A stretch of DNA of 16,063 nt from Hyphomicrobium sp. (GCA_030609245.1 JAUWCP010000028.1:1-16063); one strand, 5' to 3'; shown: positions 1-7,871, counted from the stretch's first letter. Made by a program: numbers and translations. Notes: generated by a model from the sequence alone, not told the origin.

Positions 1-87
1 ACCGAGCGCGAGGCCAATTGTCGGCTGACGAACGGGTAGCTTTGACTTTTCTGGTGCTGGAATGGGGGAGACCGTTTTCTTGATCAT
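1..87 (-). CDS. Patatin-like phospholipase, N-terminal fragment (partial)
   Basis: An open frame begins at ATG 87-85 on the minus strand and stays open to the window edge, giving 29 residues. After a polar, proline- and lysine-rich leader it ends in PTIGLALG. This matches the start of the patatin motif (usually continuing GGGARG, the oxyanion-hole loop ahead of the GXSXG serine). Patatins are lipid acyl hydrolases. The gene lies 64 bases downstream of purD on the same strand and could share its transcript. No strong ribosome-binding site is visible. The call rests on one short motif, so it is tentative; another protein opening with a beta strand and a Gly-rich loop remains possible. Confidence 0.5.
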   Translation of the reverse strand, partial: MIKKTVSPIPAPEKSKLPVRQPTIGLALG

Positions 88-151
88 GCGGCGCTTAAGT
101 CCATAAAATGACGCTGCTGGCGATGATGCGCCGGCACTTTAGCATCTGATA

Positions 152-1432
152 TTAAACTGTCTTTTCGCGGGCAATTGCGCGCCACCCAATGTCCTTGCGG
201 CAAAAACCTCCAGGCCAATCGATCTTGGCGATGGCCGCATAGGCGCGCGCCTGGGCTTCGGCTACCGTTTTGCCGCGCGCGGTGACGTTGAGGACGCGAC
301 CGCCATTGGCGAGCAGGCGGTCCCCATCGCGCTTGGTTCCGGCGTGGAAGATCTCAACGTTGGCGTCTTGTGCGGCCTCGGCCAGCCCCTTGATCTGCGT
401 CCCCTTTTGCGGCGTTCCAGGATAACCGTTGGCGGCCATGACGACGGTTAGCGCTGCATCGTTGTGCCATTGCAGATCGAAAGTCTCGAGTTTGCCATCT
501 GCGGTGGCGAGTAGGGCCTCCAGCAGGTCGGACTTGAGCCGCATCACCAGAACTTGCATCTCGGGATCGCCGAAGCGGACGTTGTACTCGATAAGCTTCG
601 GTTCATTGTCCTTGATCATGAGCCCGGCGTAGAGCACCCCCTTGAATGGCGTGCCACGCTTTGCCATCGCCGCGACGGTGGGGCGGATGATCTCGTCCAT
701 CGTCCTTGTGATCAATTCGTCGGTCATCACAGGCGCGGGCGAATAAGCGCCCATGCCGCCGGTGTTCGGCCCGGTATCACCGTCGCCGACGCGCTTGTGG
801 TCCTGGGCCGCGGCAAGCACCAGCGCGGTAGTGCCGTCGACCAGGGCGAAGACGCTTGCTTCCTCACCACGCAAGAATTCCTCAACCACGACCTCCTCGC
901 CGGCCTTGCCGAAGGCACCTGAAAAGCAGGCATCGATTGCCGCCTCGGCGTCGGGCGGCGTCTCGGCAATGACGACGCCCTTGCCCGCCGCAAGCCCGTC
1001 GGCCTTGATGACGATCGGCAACGGTTGGCCCGCGAGATACGCCTTTGCGGCCTCCGGATCGGTGAAACGCCCATACGTGCCAGTGGGAATATTGAACTCG
1101 CGGCAGAGATCCTTAGTGAAGGCCTTGGAGCCTTCCAGTTGCGAGGCCGCTTTCGTGGGCCCAAAGCACTTGATGCCGGTTGCGCTCAAATCATCCACAA
1201 TCCCAGCCACAAGGGGGGCCTCAGGGCCGATGATCACAAAGTCGACGTTGTTCTCCTTGCAGAATCGGATCACGGCCTCATGATCCGCGACCGGGAGGGG
1301 CACACATTCGGCAATATCTGAAATTCCGCCGTTACCCGGCGCGCAGTAGAGTTTCGATAGGAGCGGGCTCGCGCTGATTGCCCAAGCAAGCGCATGCTCG
1401 CGTCCGCCAGAACCGATGAGGAGGACGTTCAT
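152..1432 (-). CDS. purD: Phosphoribosylamine-glycine ligase (GARS)
   Basis: PurD joins glycine to 5-phosphoribosylamine with ATP to make glycinamide ribonucleotide, the second step of purine synthesis, in the cytosol. The 426-residue product has the usual family length. The N domain opens with MNVLLIGSGGREHA (1-14) and carries GPEAPLV (69-75). The ATP-grasp region shows IKADGLAAGKGVV (142-154), the conserved NTGGMGAYSP (223-232) and the metal-binding EYNVRFGDPE (282-291). The start is fixed by the N-terminal motif, which sits at residue 1. The gene diverges from xseA across a 105-base gap. It looks intact and ordinary. Confidence 0.97.
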   Translation of the reverse strand: MNVLLIGSGGREHALAWAISASPLLSKLYCAPGNGGISDIAECVPLPVADHEAVIRFCKENNVDFVIIGPEAPLVAGIVDDLSATGIKCFGPTKAASQLEGSKAFTKDLCREFNIPTGTYGRFTDPEAAKAYLAGQPLPIVIKADGLAAGKGVVIAETPPDAEAAIDACFSGAFGKAGEEVVVEEFLRGEEASVFALVDGTTALVLAAAQDHKRVGDGDTGPNTGGMGAYSPAPVMTDELITRTMDEIIRPTVAAMAKRGTPFKGVLYAGLMIKDNEPKLIEYNVRFGDPEMQVLVMRLKSDLLEALLATADGKLETFDLQWHNDAALTVVMAANGYPGTPQKGTQIKGLAEAAQDANVEIFHAGTKRDGDRLLANGGRVLNVTARGKTVAEAQARAYAAIAKIDWPGGFCRKDIGWRAIAREKTV

Positions 1433-1537
1433 TGGTTTAGAACTCTCAATATCTTGAGGAATTGCGTCGCGACGCGAGCAGGCAGATGACGGTCTGATGT
1501 ATCATCGAATTGGCAAGCAACAAACGGGCGACCAGCC
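1433..1537. promoter_or_regulatory. Divergent purD/xseA promoter region
   Basis: This 105-base gap must hold the 5' signals of both divergent genes. It contains a perfect 12-base palindrome GCGTCGCGACGC at 1464-1475 and a small hairpin, CTCAA-TATC-TTGAG, at 1445-1458. No convincing -35/-10 pair or known riboswitch was recognised. The regulatory role is inferred from position only. Confidence 0.35.
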
Positions 1538-3160
1538 GTGAACCAACGTGCCTCAAAGACGCAGCTCGGCGCCAACGTGGCCGAATACAGCGTCTCGGAG
1601 CTTTCCAGTGCGATTAAGCGCGCTCTGGAGCAAGGTTTCGGCTACGTGCGCCTGCGCGGCGAGGTGTCGGGCTATCGCGGTCCACACGCCTCTGGGCACT
1701 GTTATTTCGCCTTGAAAGACGACAAGGCCAAGATCGAGGCGGTCATCTGGAAGGGTGTCTTCCAGCGGATCAAGGTAAAGCCGGAAGAAGGCATGGAAGT
1801 TGTCGCCCAGGGGCGCATCACCACCTATCCCGGTTCCTCCAAGTATCAGATCGTTATCGAGAGCTTGGAGCCCGCCGGCCTTGGCGCGCTTATGGCGCTT
1901 TTAGAGGAGCGCAAAAAGAAACTTGCCGCCGAAGGTCTGTTCGAAGAGGAGCGCAAAAGGCCACGGCCGTTTCTGCCAGGCGTCGTCGGCATCATTACGT
2001 CGCCGACGGGCGCGGTCATTCGCGATATGCTGCACGGCTTCAACGAGCGCTTTCCAACGCGCGTCCTTATTTGGCCAGTGCGGGTGCAGGGCGAGACGTG
2101 CGCAGCCGAGGTGGCCGCAGCCATCCGCGGATTCAATGCCATTGCACCTGGAGGTGCCATTGCGCGCCCGGATGTCCTCATCGTTGCGCGCGGTGGCGGT
2201 AGCCTTGAAGACCTGTGGGGCTTCAACGAGGAGGTCGTCGTGCGCGCCGTTGCCGAAAGCGCCATCCCGCTGATCTCGGCTGTTGGCCACGAGACGGACT
2301 GGACGCTTATCGATCTTGTTGCCGACGCGCGCGCGCCTACACCCACCAAGGCTGCCGAATGGGCCGTGCCCAAGCACGCGGATCTGGCTCAAGACACCGC
2401 AAAGCTCGGACTGAGGCTTGCGACGGCTGCGCGCCGCGTCCTGGAAAGCGCGCGCACTCATCTCAAGGCGGCTGCACGCGGCCTGCCGCGTTTGGAGGAT
2501 TTGGTCGCGTTGCCGCGCCAGCGCTTCGACGCGTTGGAGAAACGATTGGGCCGGGCTTTGCTTGCCAACACGCGGGCGCATCACATGCGCCAATTGCGCA
2601 TCAGCTCGCGCTTGCATCCGCGTCTGCTCAGCGTGCGGCTTGGCCGTGCGCGCGACCGTCTCGATACGTTCGGCCGGAGAAACGTTGACGCCTTGTCGCG
2701 CAGCGCTGCTGCCCGGCGCACCCGGTTCGAGCGGGTGGCAGGCCGTATGCAACTAGAGGCGGTGCGACAGCGCCTTGCGTACGGCGGCGAACGGCTCAGC
2801 GCCTTGGAGGCGCGGTCCATACAAGCCTTGCGCAATCGCATCTTGGCGGGGCGCCGTCAACTCGATGCGTGCGCTAAGTTGCTCGGCTCTTTAAGCTATC
2901 AGAGCGTGCTGCACCGCGGGTTTGCGCTTGTTCGCGACAAGGACGGCCATACGGTGCGCAAGGCTGCCGAGCTGCACGCCGGTGATCGTCTAGAGCTGGA
3001 ATTTGCCGATGGGTGTGCGCACGCCGAGACGCGGGAGGTCGATTTGGGTGATAGGAAGAAATTGGCAGCACCGGCATCGCGAACATCGCAGCTGGCGCCG
3101 ACGCGGCCAACGCGGGTGCGTCGTGGTGGAGGAAGTAGCGGACAGGGTTCTCTCTTTTAG
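1538..3160 (+). CDS. xseA: Exodeoxyribonuclease VII large subunit
   Basis: XseA is the catalytic subunit of exonuclease VII. With the small subunit XseB (not in this window) it degrades single-stranded DNA from both ends to short oligonucleotides. The 540-residue protein shows the OB-fold DNA-binding domain at about 15-112 (EYSVSELSSAIKR, then RGEVSGYRGPHASGHCYF). The catalytic domain carries GIITSPTGAVIRD (151-163), ARGGGSLEDLWGFN (217-230) and GHETDWTLIDLVADARAPTPT (250-270). A long Arg/Ala-rich helical region follows at about 280-450, and the C-terminal segment LLGSLSYQSVLHRGFALVRD is typical. The start is GTG; no in-frame ATG lies close by that would keep the N-terminal domain, and the ribosome-binding site is weak. 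The Gly/Ser-rich tail ending GQGSLF is also usual for the family. Confidence 0.96.
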   Translation: MNQRASKTQLGANVAEYSVSELSSAIKRALEQGFGYVRLRGEVSGYRGPHASGHCYFALKDDKAKIEAVIWKGVFQRIKVKPEEGMEVVAQGRITTYPGSSKYQIVIESLEPAGLGALMALLEERKKKLAAEGLFEEERKRPRPFLPGVVGIITSPTGAVIRDMLHGFNERFPTRVLIWPVRVQGETCAAEVAAAIRGFNAIAPGGAIARPDVLIVARGGGSLEDLWGFNEEVVVRAVAESAIPLISAVGHETDWTLIDLVADARAPTPTKAAEWAVPKHADLAQDTAKLGLRLATAARRVLESARTHLKAAARGLPRLEDLVALPRQRFDALEKRLGRALLANTRAHHMRQLRISSRLHPRLLSVRLGRARDRLDTFGRRNVDALSRSAAARRTRFERVAGRMQLEAVRQRLAYGGERLSALEARSIQALRNRILAGRRQLDACAKLLGSLSYQSVLHRGFALVRDKDGHTVRKAAELHAGDRLELEFADGCAHAETREVDLGDRKKLAAPASRTSQLAPTRPTRVRRGGGSSGQGSLF

Positions 3161-3253
3161 AACAACGTGATTCCAAAGTGCGCCTTGACGCAGCGCGCAT
3201 GATTGGCAATGTGAAGCGCACCGGATCGGCAGTCCCCGTAATCAGAGACTTCA

Positions 3254-3490
3254 ATGAACCGCTTCGAAAAGTTCTTTGGCCTTAGAGGTGAAGCGAAAGT
3301 GCGTTACTTGAATGGCGAGTTCCAAGTGGTCTCGCCGGGGGACTTCGTGCGTTGTGCCGTCACAGGCGAGCCTATCTTGTTGTCCGATCTTAAATATTGG
3401 AGCGTGGAATTACAGGAGGCCTACGTTTCGCCGGAGGTCTCATTGCAGCGCTATCAGCAGGTGTACCGGGAAAGCCAAGGTGGCACTTAA
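3254..3490 (+). CDS. DUF2093 family protein
   Basis: This 78-residue protein is recognised as DUF2093, a small alphaproteobacterial family of unknown function. Seen in the sequence are FEKFFGLRGEAKVRY near the start, the conserved RCAVTGEPI (33-41) and a Trp/Tyr-bearing segment LKYWSVELQEAYVS. There is no signal peptide or membrane segment, so it is probably cytosolic. A lone Cys34 sits in a zinc-ribbon-like turn but has no partner cysteine, so metal binding is unsupported. The gene starts 93 bases after xseA on the same strand. Its TAA overlaps the lpxK TAA by 4 bases tail to tail. In related bacteria DUF2093 often sits beside lpxK, but no role in LPS is established here. Confidence 0.85.
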   Translation: MNRFEKFFGLRGEAKVRYLNGEFQVVSPGDFVRCAVTGEPILLSDLKYWSVELQEAYVSPEVSLQRYQQVYRESQGGT

Positions 3491-4545
3491 GGGCGCTTTT
3501 GAGGGCGCTCACGCTGCATTACCCCTTCGATCAACGCGGCCAGGCGGTCCAAGTCCCGTGCCTCGAATGCCATTTCGATAGCGAATTGTTCGGTTTTCTC
3601 CAGCAAGTCTTTGCGCACGCCGGTGCTGCCCTTGAGGCGGACCCAATCTTTCTCCGTCGTAACGAGGCGCGCGCCCGTGTCTTGTGCGTGCTGCAGCAAA
3701 CGGACAGCATCAGCGCGCGAGAAGACATGGTGATCAGGGAAAGCGATGCGCTGCACGACGCGTGCGCCTGACGCCTCCAAAAGCCTAAAGAAGCGACCCG
3801 GGTTGGCAATGCCAGCGTACGCAACAATTGGCGTTTTTGCGAGCCAGGCGGTGTCGCCGCTGGGAACCGCGCGCGCGGCAAGAACGGGACCAGGAAATGT
3901 GTGGCGGAGCAACTGGTGAACGCCATGTTCTTGTGAAGGTTTGGCGGCATCCGGGCCCCTAACCACGATCGCATCGATGAGGCCTAGCTGAAATTCGAGT
4001 GGAGCGCGCAAGGGACCGGCCGGAATGACCTCGCCATTGCCCACCCCGCGCCGGCCGTCGACAACGGCAATTGATAGATCCTTGATGAGCGCGGGGTTCT
4101 GCAACCCATCATCCATGATGACCACGCTTGCGTGCCACCCGCCGTCCTCGATCATCTGCAGGCCGGCTTTGCGGTCGTGGGCGATAAGCGTCGGTGCCCG
4201 GCGTGCAAGCAGCAGCGGCTCATCGCCAAATTGTTGCGCGGCATCGGGCGTATCTTCAACCCAAGCCGGTCCTGCCGACGTGCCGCCATAGCCACGCGAC
4301 AAGAACACCGGGCTTTCGCCGCGCTCCAGCAGCAGCTGAGCGATGAACAGCGCAAACGGCGTCTTGCCGGCGCCGCCAGCTGTGAAATTCCCAACACAGA
4401 TGACGGGGACGCGCGAGCGATAGGGACGGTGATGGCGAAAGCGTGCCTCGACGATCCACCCATAAAGGTGCCCGATGGGCGCAAGCAGGTGCTGGCGCAG
4501 GTCGGGCGTCTCGCCGTACCACCACTGCGGCTCGTCAAGACGCAC
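3487..4545 (-). CDS. lpxK: Tetraacyldisaccharide 4'-kinase
   Basis: LpxK phosphorylates the 4' position of the tetraacyl-disaccharide 1-phosphate to form lipid IVA, at the inner face of the cytoplasmic membrane. The P-loop GNFTAGGAGKTP (52-63), SRGYGG (83-88), FGDEPLLLARR (106-116) and the conserved DDGLQN (145-150) all fit the family. The chosen start is GTG at 4545-4543, giving MRLDEPQWW and 352 residues. It is preceded by AAGG seven bases upstream. An in-frame ATG at 4620 would add 25 residues without family resemblance and lengthen the overlap with the upstream gene to 86 bases. With the GTG start the overlap with the fused waaA gene is 11 bases, suggesting translational coupling. The product runs straight on from WaaA in the same operon. 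Confidence 0.95.
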   Translation of the reverse strand: MRLDEPQWWYGETPDLRQHLLAPIGHLYGWIVEARFRHHRPYRSRVPVICVGNFTAGGAGKTPFALFIAQLLLERGESPVFLSRGYGGTSAGPAWVEDTPDAAQQFGDEPLLLARRAPTLIAHDRKAGLQMIEDGGWHASVVIMDDGLQNPALIKDLSIAVVDGRRGVGNGEVIPAGPLRAPLEFQLGLIDAIVVRGPDAAKPSQEHGVHQLLRHTFPGPVLAARAVPSGDTAWLAKTPIVAYAGIANPGRFFRLLEASGARVVQRIAFPDHHVFSRADAVRLLQHAQDTGARLVTTEKDWVRLKGSTGVRKDLLEKTEQFAIEMAFEARDLDRLAALIEGVMQRERPQKRP

Positions 4546-6562
4546 GCTTGAGCCTTTCGTCAGGAAGGATGGGCAGCAGGAACTCAATAGTGCGCTCAAG
4601 AGCGCCCGAAAGTGTGCCAAGCGCCTCGGTGGCGCCTGCGCGCATGTGCTGCATCTCGGATTGGCTCTTCAATAATTGAGAAATACTTTCAGCAAGTTCC
4701 TCGGCAGTTTTCACCTCGATAACGCCGTGGTGGTGCAACAGCGTGCGATAGGCGTCGGAGAAGTTGCGCCAATGGGGTCCGGTGATGACGACTGCGCCGT
4801 GACGGATGGCCTCGATGGGGTTCTGGCCCCCGCGCTCGATCAGCGACCCGCCGATGAAGGCGATCGGGGAAAGCGCGTACAACGTACCGAGCTCGCCAAT
4901 CGTGTCGGCAACGTAGATATCGGTACGCCCAGTTGGCATGGCACCGAGTGAGCGCTGGGTGACATTTAGTCCGAGATTCTTCAGGCGTTCGGCGACGCTG
5001 GTGCCTCGCTCTGGATGGCGTGGCGCGATGATTGTGCAAAACCCTTCAAATGAGCGGGCGAGCTGGCGATGGGCTTGCGCGATGATTTCCTCTTCGCCTT
5101 CGTGCGTGCTGGCAGCCACAAAGATAGGGCGTTGCGCCAAAGCATTCTTGAGACGATCCAGCTCGCCGGCATCAATCGGGGGCGGCGGGGCATCAATCTT
5201 CAAATTGCCAATAGAGTGGACATTGCGGGCGCCGAGCAATCCGAAGTCTCGGGCAAGCCGATCGTTCTGCGCGAGCACGATTTGGAAGCGCGTAAAGAGG
5301 GCGCGCGCCATGTTGGCATTGCGCCGCCAGCGGCGCAGGCTGCGACGTGAGATCCGGCCGTTGATAAGCGCCAACGGAATGCTGCGCGCCGACGTGTTCA
5401 GGATCAATGACGGCCAGATTTCCGACTCAGTGAACACCGCCAGATCCGGACGCCAGTGGTCAAGGAAACGTGCTGCGTAATCTGGTGCATCCAGCGGAAC
5501 GTATTGGTGAAGGCTGTCAGGACCGAGGCGCCGCTCGGCAAGTTCTGCTGATGTGACTGTTCCCGTTGTCAGCAGAAAATTGAGGTCGGACCGGGCGGCC
5601 TTGAGCCCTTCGATCAAGGGAAGCACGGCGTTGGTTTCGCCTACACTTGCCGCGTGGACCCAAACGAGTAGACCTTCCGGGCGCGCAACACTTGCCACGC
5701 CTAAGCGCTCCGGGCGCCGTCGCGGATCCTCCTTGCCTTGACGTTCGCGCACTTTCAGGACAGCACGCGCAAACGGTCGCAGCAAGCTCATGACGGTAAG
5801 ATAGGTCTTGAGAAGCAATCCTGGCTTGGCCGGCGGAGCGTCTGGGTCGGTGGCGGTGCTTGGTGCTACGCGTGTGACATCGGCACCAGCAAGCTCGTAG
5901 GCCCGCGCCGTTACCTCATTCAGCGAACGCTCAACCTCCGCACGCGCGGCCTCCAGAGCCTCCTCGTTAGCGTCGGGTGCAACGTGGATGGGATCGCCGG
6001 CGACATAAACGAGCTTGGAGAACGGCAGGTTGATGGTCATGCGGCTCCAGGTATTGAGCGCGATGAAACGAGACGTGGCGACTGCCGTGGGTACGATCGG
6101 CCGGCCGGACAGACGGGCTAGCGTTACGATGCCGGGCCCGGCGCGTCGCGCCGGGCCCGGCGGGACGTCAGCGGTGATGACGATAGAGGCACCTTTGTCG
6201 AGCGAGCGCATAGCCGCGCGAAGCGCAAATACGCCGCCGCGGTTCTTACGGCGCCCTCCAGCCCCGGCGCCACGAATCAGATCAACATCGAAGCAGGACA
6301 TTGCCGCGCCGATTAACTCAGCGTCGCCATGTCGCGCAACCATGGCGGAGATCCTGGTTCCAGGCGGCCTAAAGCCGACGGTCATCATGAACTGGCCATG
6401 CCAGACGGCCGCAATAAGGGGATGACCAGCCTCAAGCCGGGCCAACGCATCCTCCGGCTCGTAGACAGTGCGCGAGGTTTTCCTCACAATGTCTATCAAG
6501 CTGGCAATGACGCGGCCCGCGAGCCTGTTCAATGCGGATGCCGTCGGGGGGGAACGTGCCAT
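4535..6562 (-). CDS. waaA: Fusion of DUF374 acyltransferase-like domain and Kdo transferase WaaA
   Basis: One uninterrupted 675-residue frame carries two proteins normally encoded by adjacent genes. Residues 1-228 are a DUF374/lysophospholipid acyltransferase-like domain with AAVWHGQF (51-58), ARHGDAELI (76-84) and ITADVPPGPARRAG (129-142). A Pro/Ala-rich linker follows (about 229-248). Residues 249-675 are a full-length WaaA: membrane-associated N-terminal helix, GKEDPRRRPERLG (276-288), HAASVGET (303-310, with the likely catalytic Glu309), FTESEIWP (377-384), APRHPER and GGSLIERGGQNPIEA (571-585). WaaA moves Kdo from CMP-Kdo onto lipid A precursor. The start at ATG 6562 is chosen because DUF374 proteins begin about here and GAGG lies 11 bases upstream; a frame-extending ATG at 6697 would run into the divergent gene. 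An internal ATG at 5791 could start WaaA alone but lacks a ribosome-binding site. The acyltransferase substrate is unknown. Confidence 0.92.
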   Translation of the reverse strand: MARSPPTASALNRLAGRVIASLIDIVRKTSRTVYEPEDALARLEAGHPLIAAVWHGQFMMTVGFRPPGTRISAMVARHGDAELIGAAMSCFDVDLIRGAGAGGRRKNRGGVFALRAAMRSLDKGASIVITADVPPGPARRAGPGIVTLARLSGRPIVPTAVATSRFIALNTWSRMTINLPFSKLVYVAGDPIHVAPDANEEALEAARAEVERSLNEVTARAYELAGADVTRVAPSTATDPDAPPAKPGLLLKTYLTVMSLLRPFARAVLKVRERQGKEDPRRRPERLGVASVARPEGLLVWVHAASVGETNAVLPLIEGLKAARSDLNFLLTTGTVTSAELAERRLGPDSLHQYVPLDAPDYAARFLDHWRPDLAVFTESEIWPSLILNTSARSIPLALINGRISRRSLRRWRRNANMARALFTRFQIVLAQNDRLARDFGLLGARNVHSIGNLKIDAPPPPIDAGELDRLKNALAQRPIFVAASTHEGEEEIIAQAHRQLARSFEGFCTIIAPRHPERGTSVAERLKNLGLNVTQRSLGAMPTGRTDIYVADTIGELGTLYALSPIAFIGGSLIERGGQNPIEAIRHGAVVITGPHWRNFSDAYRTLLHHHGVIEVKTAEELAESISQLLKSQSEMQHMRAGATEALGTLSGALERTIEFLLPILPDERLKRAS
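6131..6161. repeat. 31-base near-perfect GC palindrome inside the fusion gene
   Basis: The 15-base arm GCCGGGCCCGGCGCG (6131-6145) is repeated exactly in inverse orientation at 6147-6161, with a single T between. It lies within the codons for the conserved PPGPARRAGPG motif of the DUF374 domain. The RNA could form a very stable hairpin within the coding region. Conserved amino acids plus GC-rich codon choice may be the whole explanation. Confidence 0.8.
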
Positions 6563-6619
6563 CCTCAGGGACGCCTCGGCGCAAAAATGCTTGTACGCCA
6601 GCGGTCCTCTGTGAACCAC

Positions 6620-6648
6620 TTGCAGCTGGTACCTATAGCGAATATCTA
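6620..6648 (+). promoter_or_regulatory. Possible sigma70-type promoter in the phosphatase/waaA divergent gap
   Basis: TTGCAG (6620-6625) is followed after exactly 17 bases by TATCTA (6643-6648), a fair match to -35 and -10 boxes. A transcript from it would begin near 6655, just past the ATG at 6652. If real, it would favour the downstream start at 6754 for the phosphatase gene. The call is a pattern match by eye and weak. Confidence 0.25.
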
Positions 6649-6651
6649 GCG

Positions 6652-7491
6652 ATGGCAAACTGGGACATTCGGGTGGATATTGACGCACCGAAAACAAGGG
6701 CCGCAGGTTCGCCTGCCTCTCCGCGCGCCGGGAAGCGGGGAACCGGCAAAACTATGCCTGGTTTGATGAAACGGGCCAAACGCTCGTGGCGGCGCGTGGC
6801 GCGGACCTATCGTGAAAGGATGGTCGAGGGCTCGCCCGAATGGATTCGCCGCCATCTTGGGCGACCGGCAAGCTATCTCGATATGTTGCTCGTCGATCAC
6901 GGAATCTTTCGGATCTTCTACGCCAACTGCCACAAGATTTCAGATCACGCTTGGCGATCCGCCCAACCTGCGCCCCATCACATTCGCCGATTTTCCAAAT
7001 CTGGCATATGCACGATCATCAATTTGCGGGGCGAACGCCAATGCGGCAGCTATTGGCTCGAGCAAGCCGCGTGTGACCATTACGGAATCAAACTCCTTAA
7101 CTTCCAGATCGGCTCGCGTGCCGCCCCCACCGCAGAGGAGCTGAACGCTGCCAAGTCGCTATTCGAGACGATCGAGTACCCGATGCTGATGCACTGTAAA
7201 TCCGGTGCGGACCGCGTCGGCATCATGAGCGTGCTCTACCGCCACTTTTTTGAAGGCATGCCGCTCGAGGTGGCCAAGAATGAACTCTCATTCAAGTATG
7301 GCCACATACGCCAGGCGGACACCGGTATCCTCGACTACTTCTTCGATAGATATCTGGCCGACAACGCCGTGCGCCCGATGCCGTTCCTTGAGTGGGTCGA
7401 TACCGTGTACGATTCAAAAGAGCTGAAGCGCTCGTTTCGTTCCAAGGGTTGGGCAAACCGGTTGGTCGATACCGTGCTTCGGCGAGAGTAG
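6652..7491 (+). CDS. CX5R-type (dual-specificity/tyrosine) phosphatase family protein
   Basis: The 279-residue product carries the cysteine-phosphatase signature HCKSGADRVG (181-190), with nucleophile Cys182 and phosphate-binding Arg188. Upstream are WRSAQPAPHHIRRFSKSGI (101-119) and TIINLRGE (121-128), the layout of Siw14-like atypical dual-specificity phosphatases (a YRSxQP strand, then INLRGE). The first 60 residues are very basic and lack family features; there is no signal peptide, so it should be cytosolic. The start at ATG 6652 has a poor ribosome-binding site. ATG 6754 (MPGLMKRAKRSW, 245 residues) with GGGGA 11-12 bases upstream is a real alternative and would keep the whole domain. 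The gene diverges from the DUF374-WaaA gene over an 89-base gap and converges on DUF4170. The substrate is unknown; phosphoprotein, phosphoinositide-like or LPS phosphate targets cannot be separated from sequence. Confidence 0.87.
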   Translation: MANWDIRVDIDAPKTRAAGSPASPRAGKRGTGKTMPGLMKRAKRSWRRVARTYRERMVEGSPEWIRRHLGRPASYLDMLLVDHGIFRIFYANCHKISDHAWRSAQPAPHHIRRFSKSGICTIINLRGERQCGSYWLEQAACDHYGIKLLNFQIGSRAAPTAEELNAAKSLFETIEYPMLMHCKSGADRVGIMSVLYRHFFEGMPLEVAKNELSFKYGHIRQADTGILDYFFDRYLADNAVRPMPFLEWVDTVYDSKELKRSFRSKGWANRLVDTVLRRE

Positions 7492-7604
7492 ATGGACCGG
7501 TGACATCGCGATGGTATGTGCTCGGGCGCCAATCAGTGCTTGAGGGTGCCGATCAAGAGTAAGTCCATTAGGCAAGTGGCGTTACGTCGAGACCGGTTCC
7601 ATTT

Positions 7605-7871
7605 TCACGTTAGCGCGTCGGCGTCATTTTTTGAGGGGTGCTCCGGATCCAAGAGCCGGTGCATATGAACGATAAAATATCTCATCAAGGCATTGTCGAC
7701 AGTGCGGTGGGCCGCCCCTTTCCAGGCCGCGTAGGCTTCGGCGTAGTTGGGGTAGATGCCGACGACGTCGAGGCGGTTAAGATCTCGAAACTCTACACCG
7801 GCGAGCGACGTCAGCTCGCCGCCGAAAACGAGGTGCAAAAGCTGTTTCGGAGGTTTCTTCGGGCTACTCAT
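7605..7871 (-). CDS. DUF4170 family protein
   Basis: This 88-residue protein matches DUF4170, a small alphaproteobacterial family of unknown function. It shows LLHLVFGGEL (11-20), GVEFRDLNRLDVVGIYPNY (25-43), AYAAWKGAAHRTVDNA (46-61) and MRYFIVHMHRLLDP (63-76). The start at ATG 7871 is chosen because the family begins near here and GAGGA lies 10 bases upstream; an ATG at 7943 would add 24 unrelated residues. No signal peptide or transmembrane segment is visible. In related bacteria this family lies next to the DUF374-waaA-lpxK cluster; here the phosphatase gene is interposed on the opposite strand. Function in LPS formation is a guess from context. Confidence 0.85.
   Translation of the reverse strand: MSSPKKPPKQLLHLVFGGELTSLAGVEFRDLNRLDVVGIYPNYAEAYAAWKGAAHRTVDNALMRYFIVHMHRLLDPEHPSKNDADALT

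Noticed and set aside
1901..2752. A 283-codon open frame antisense to xseA, and several shorter ones on both strands
   Set aside because: It overlies well-supported xseA, has no family motifs and shows the Arg/Ala-rich make-up of a shadow frame in GC-rich DNA.
4546..4620. A 25-residue N-terminal extension of LpxK from ATG 4620
   Set aside because: It has no family resemblance and would give an 86-base overlap; GTG 4545 has a good AAGG and matches where the family begins.
6563..6697. A 45-residue N-terminal extension of the DUF374-WaaA fusion from ATG 6697
   Set aside because: It would overlap the start of the divergent phosphatase gene and carries no DUF374 sequence.
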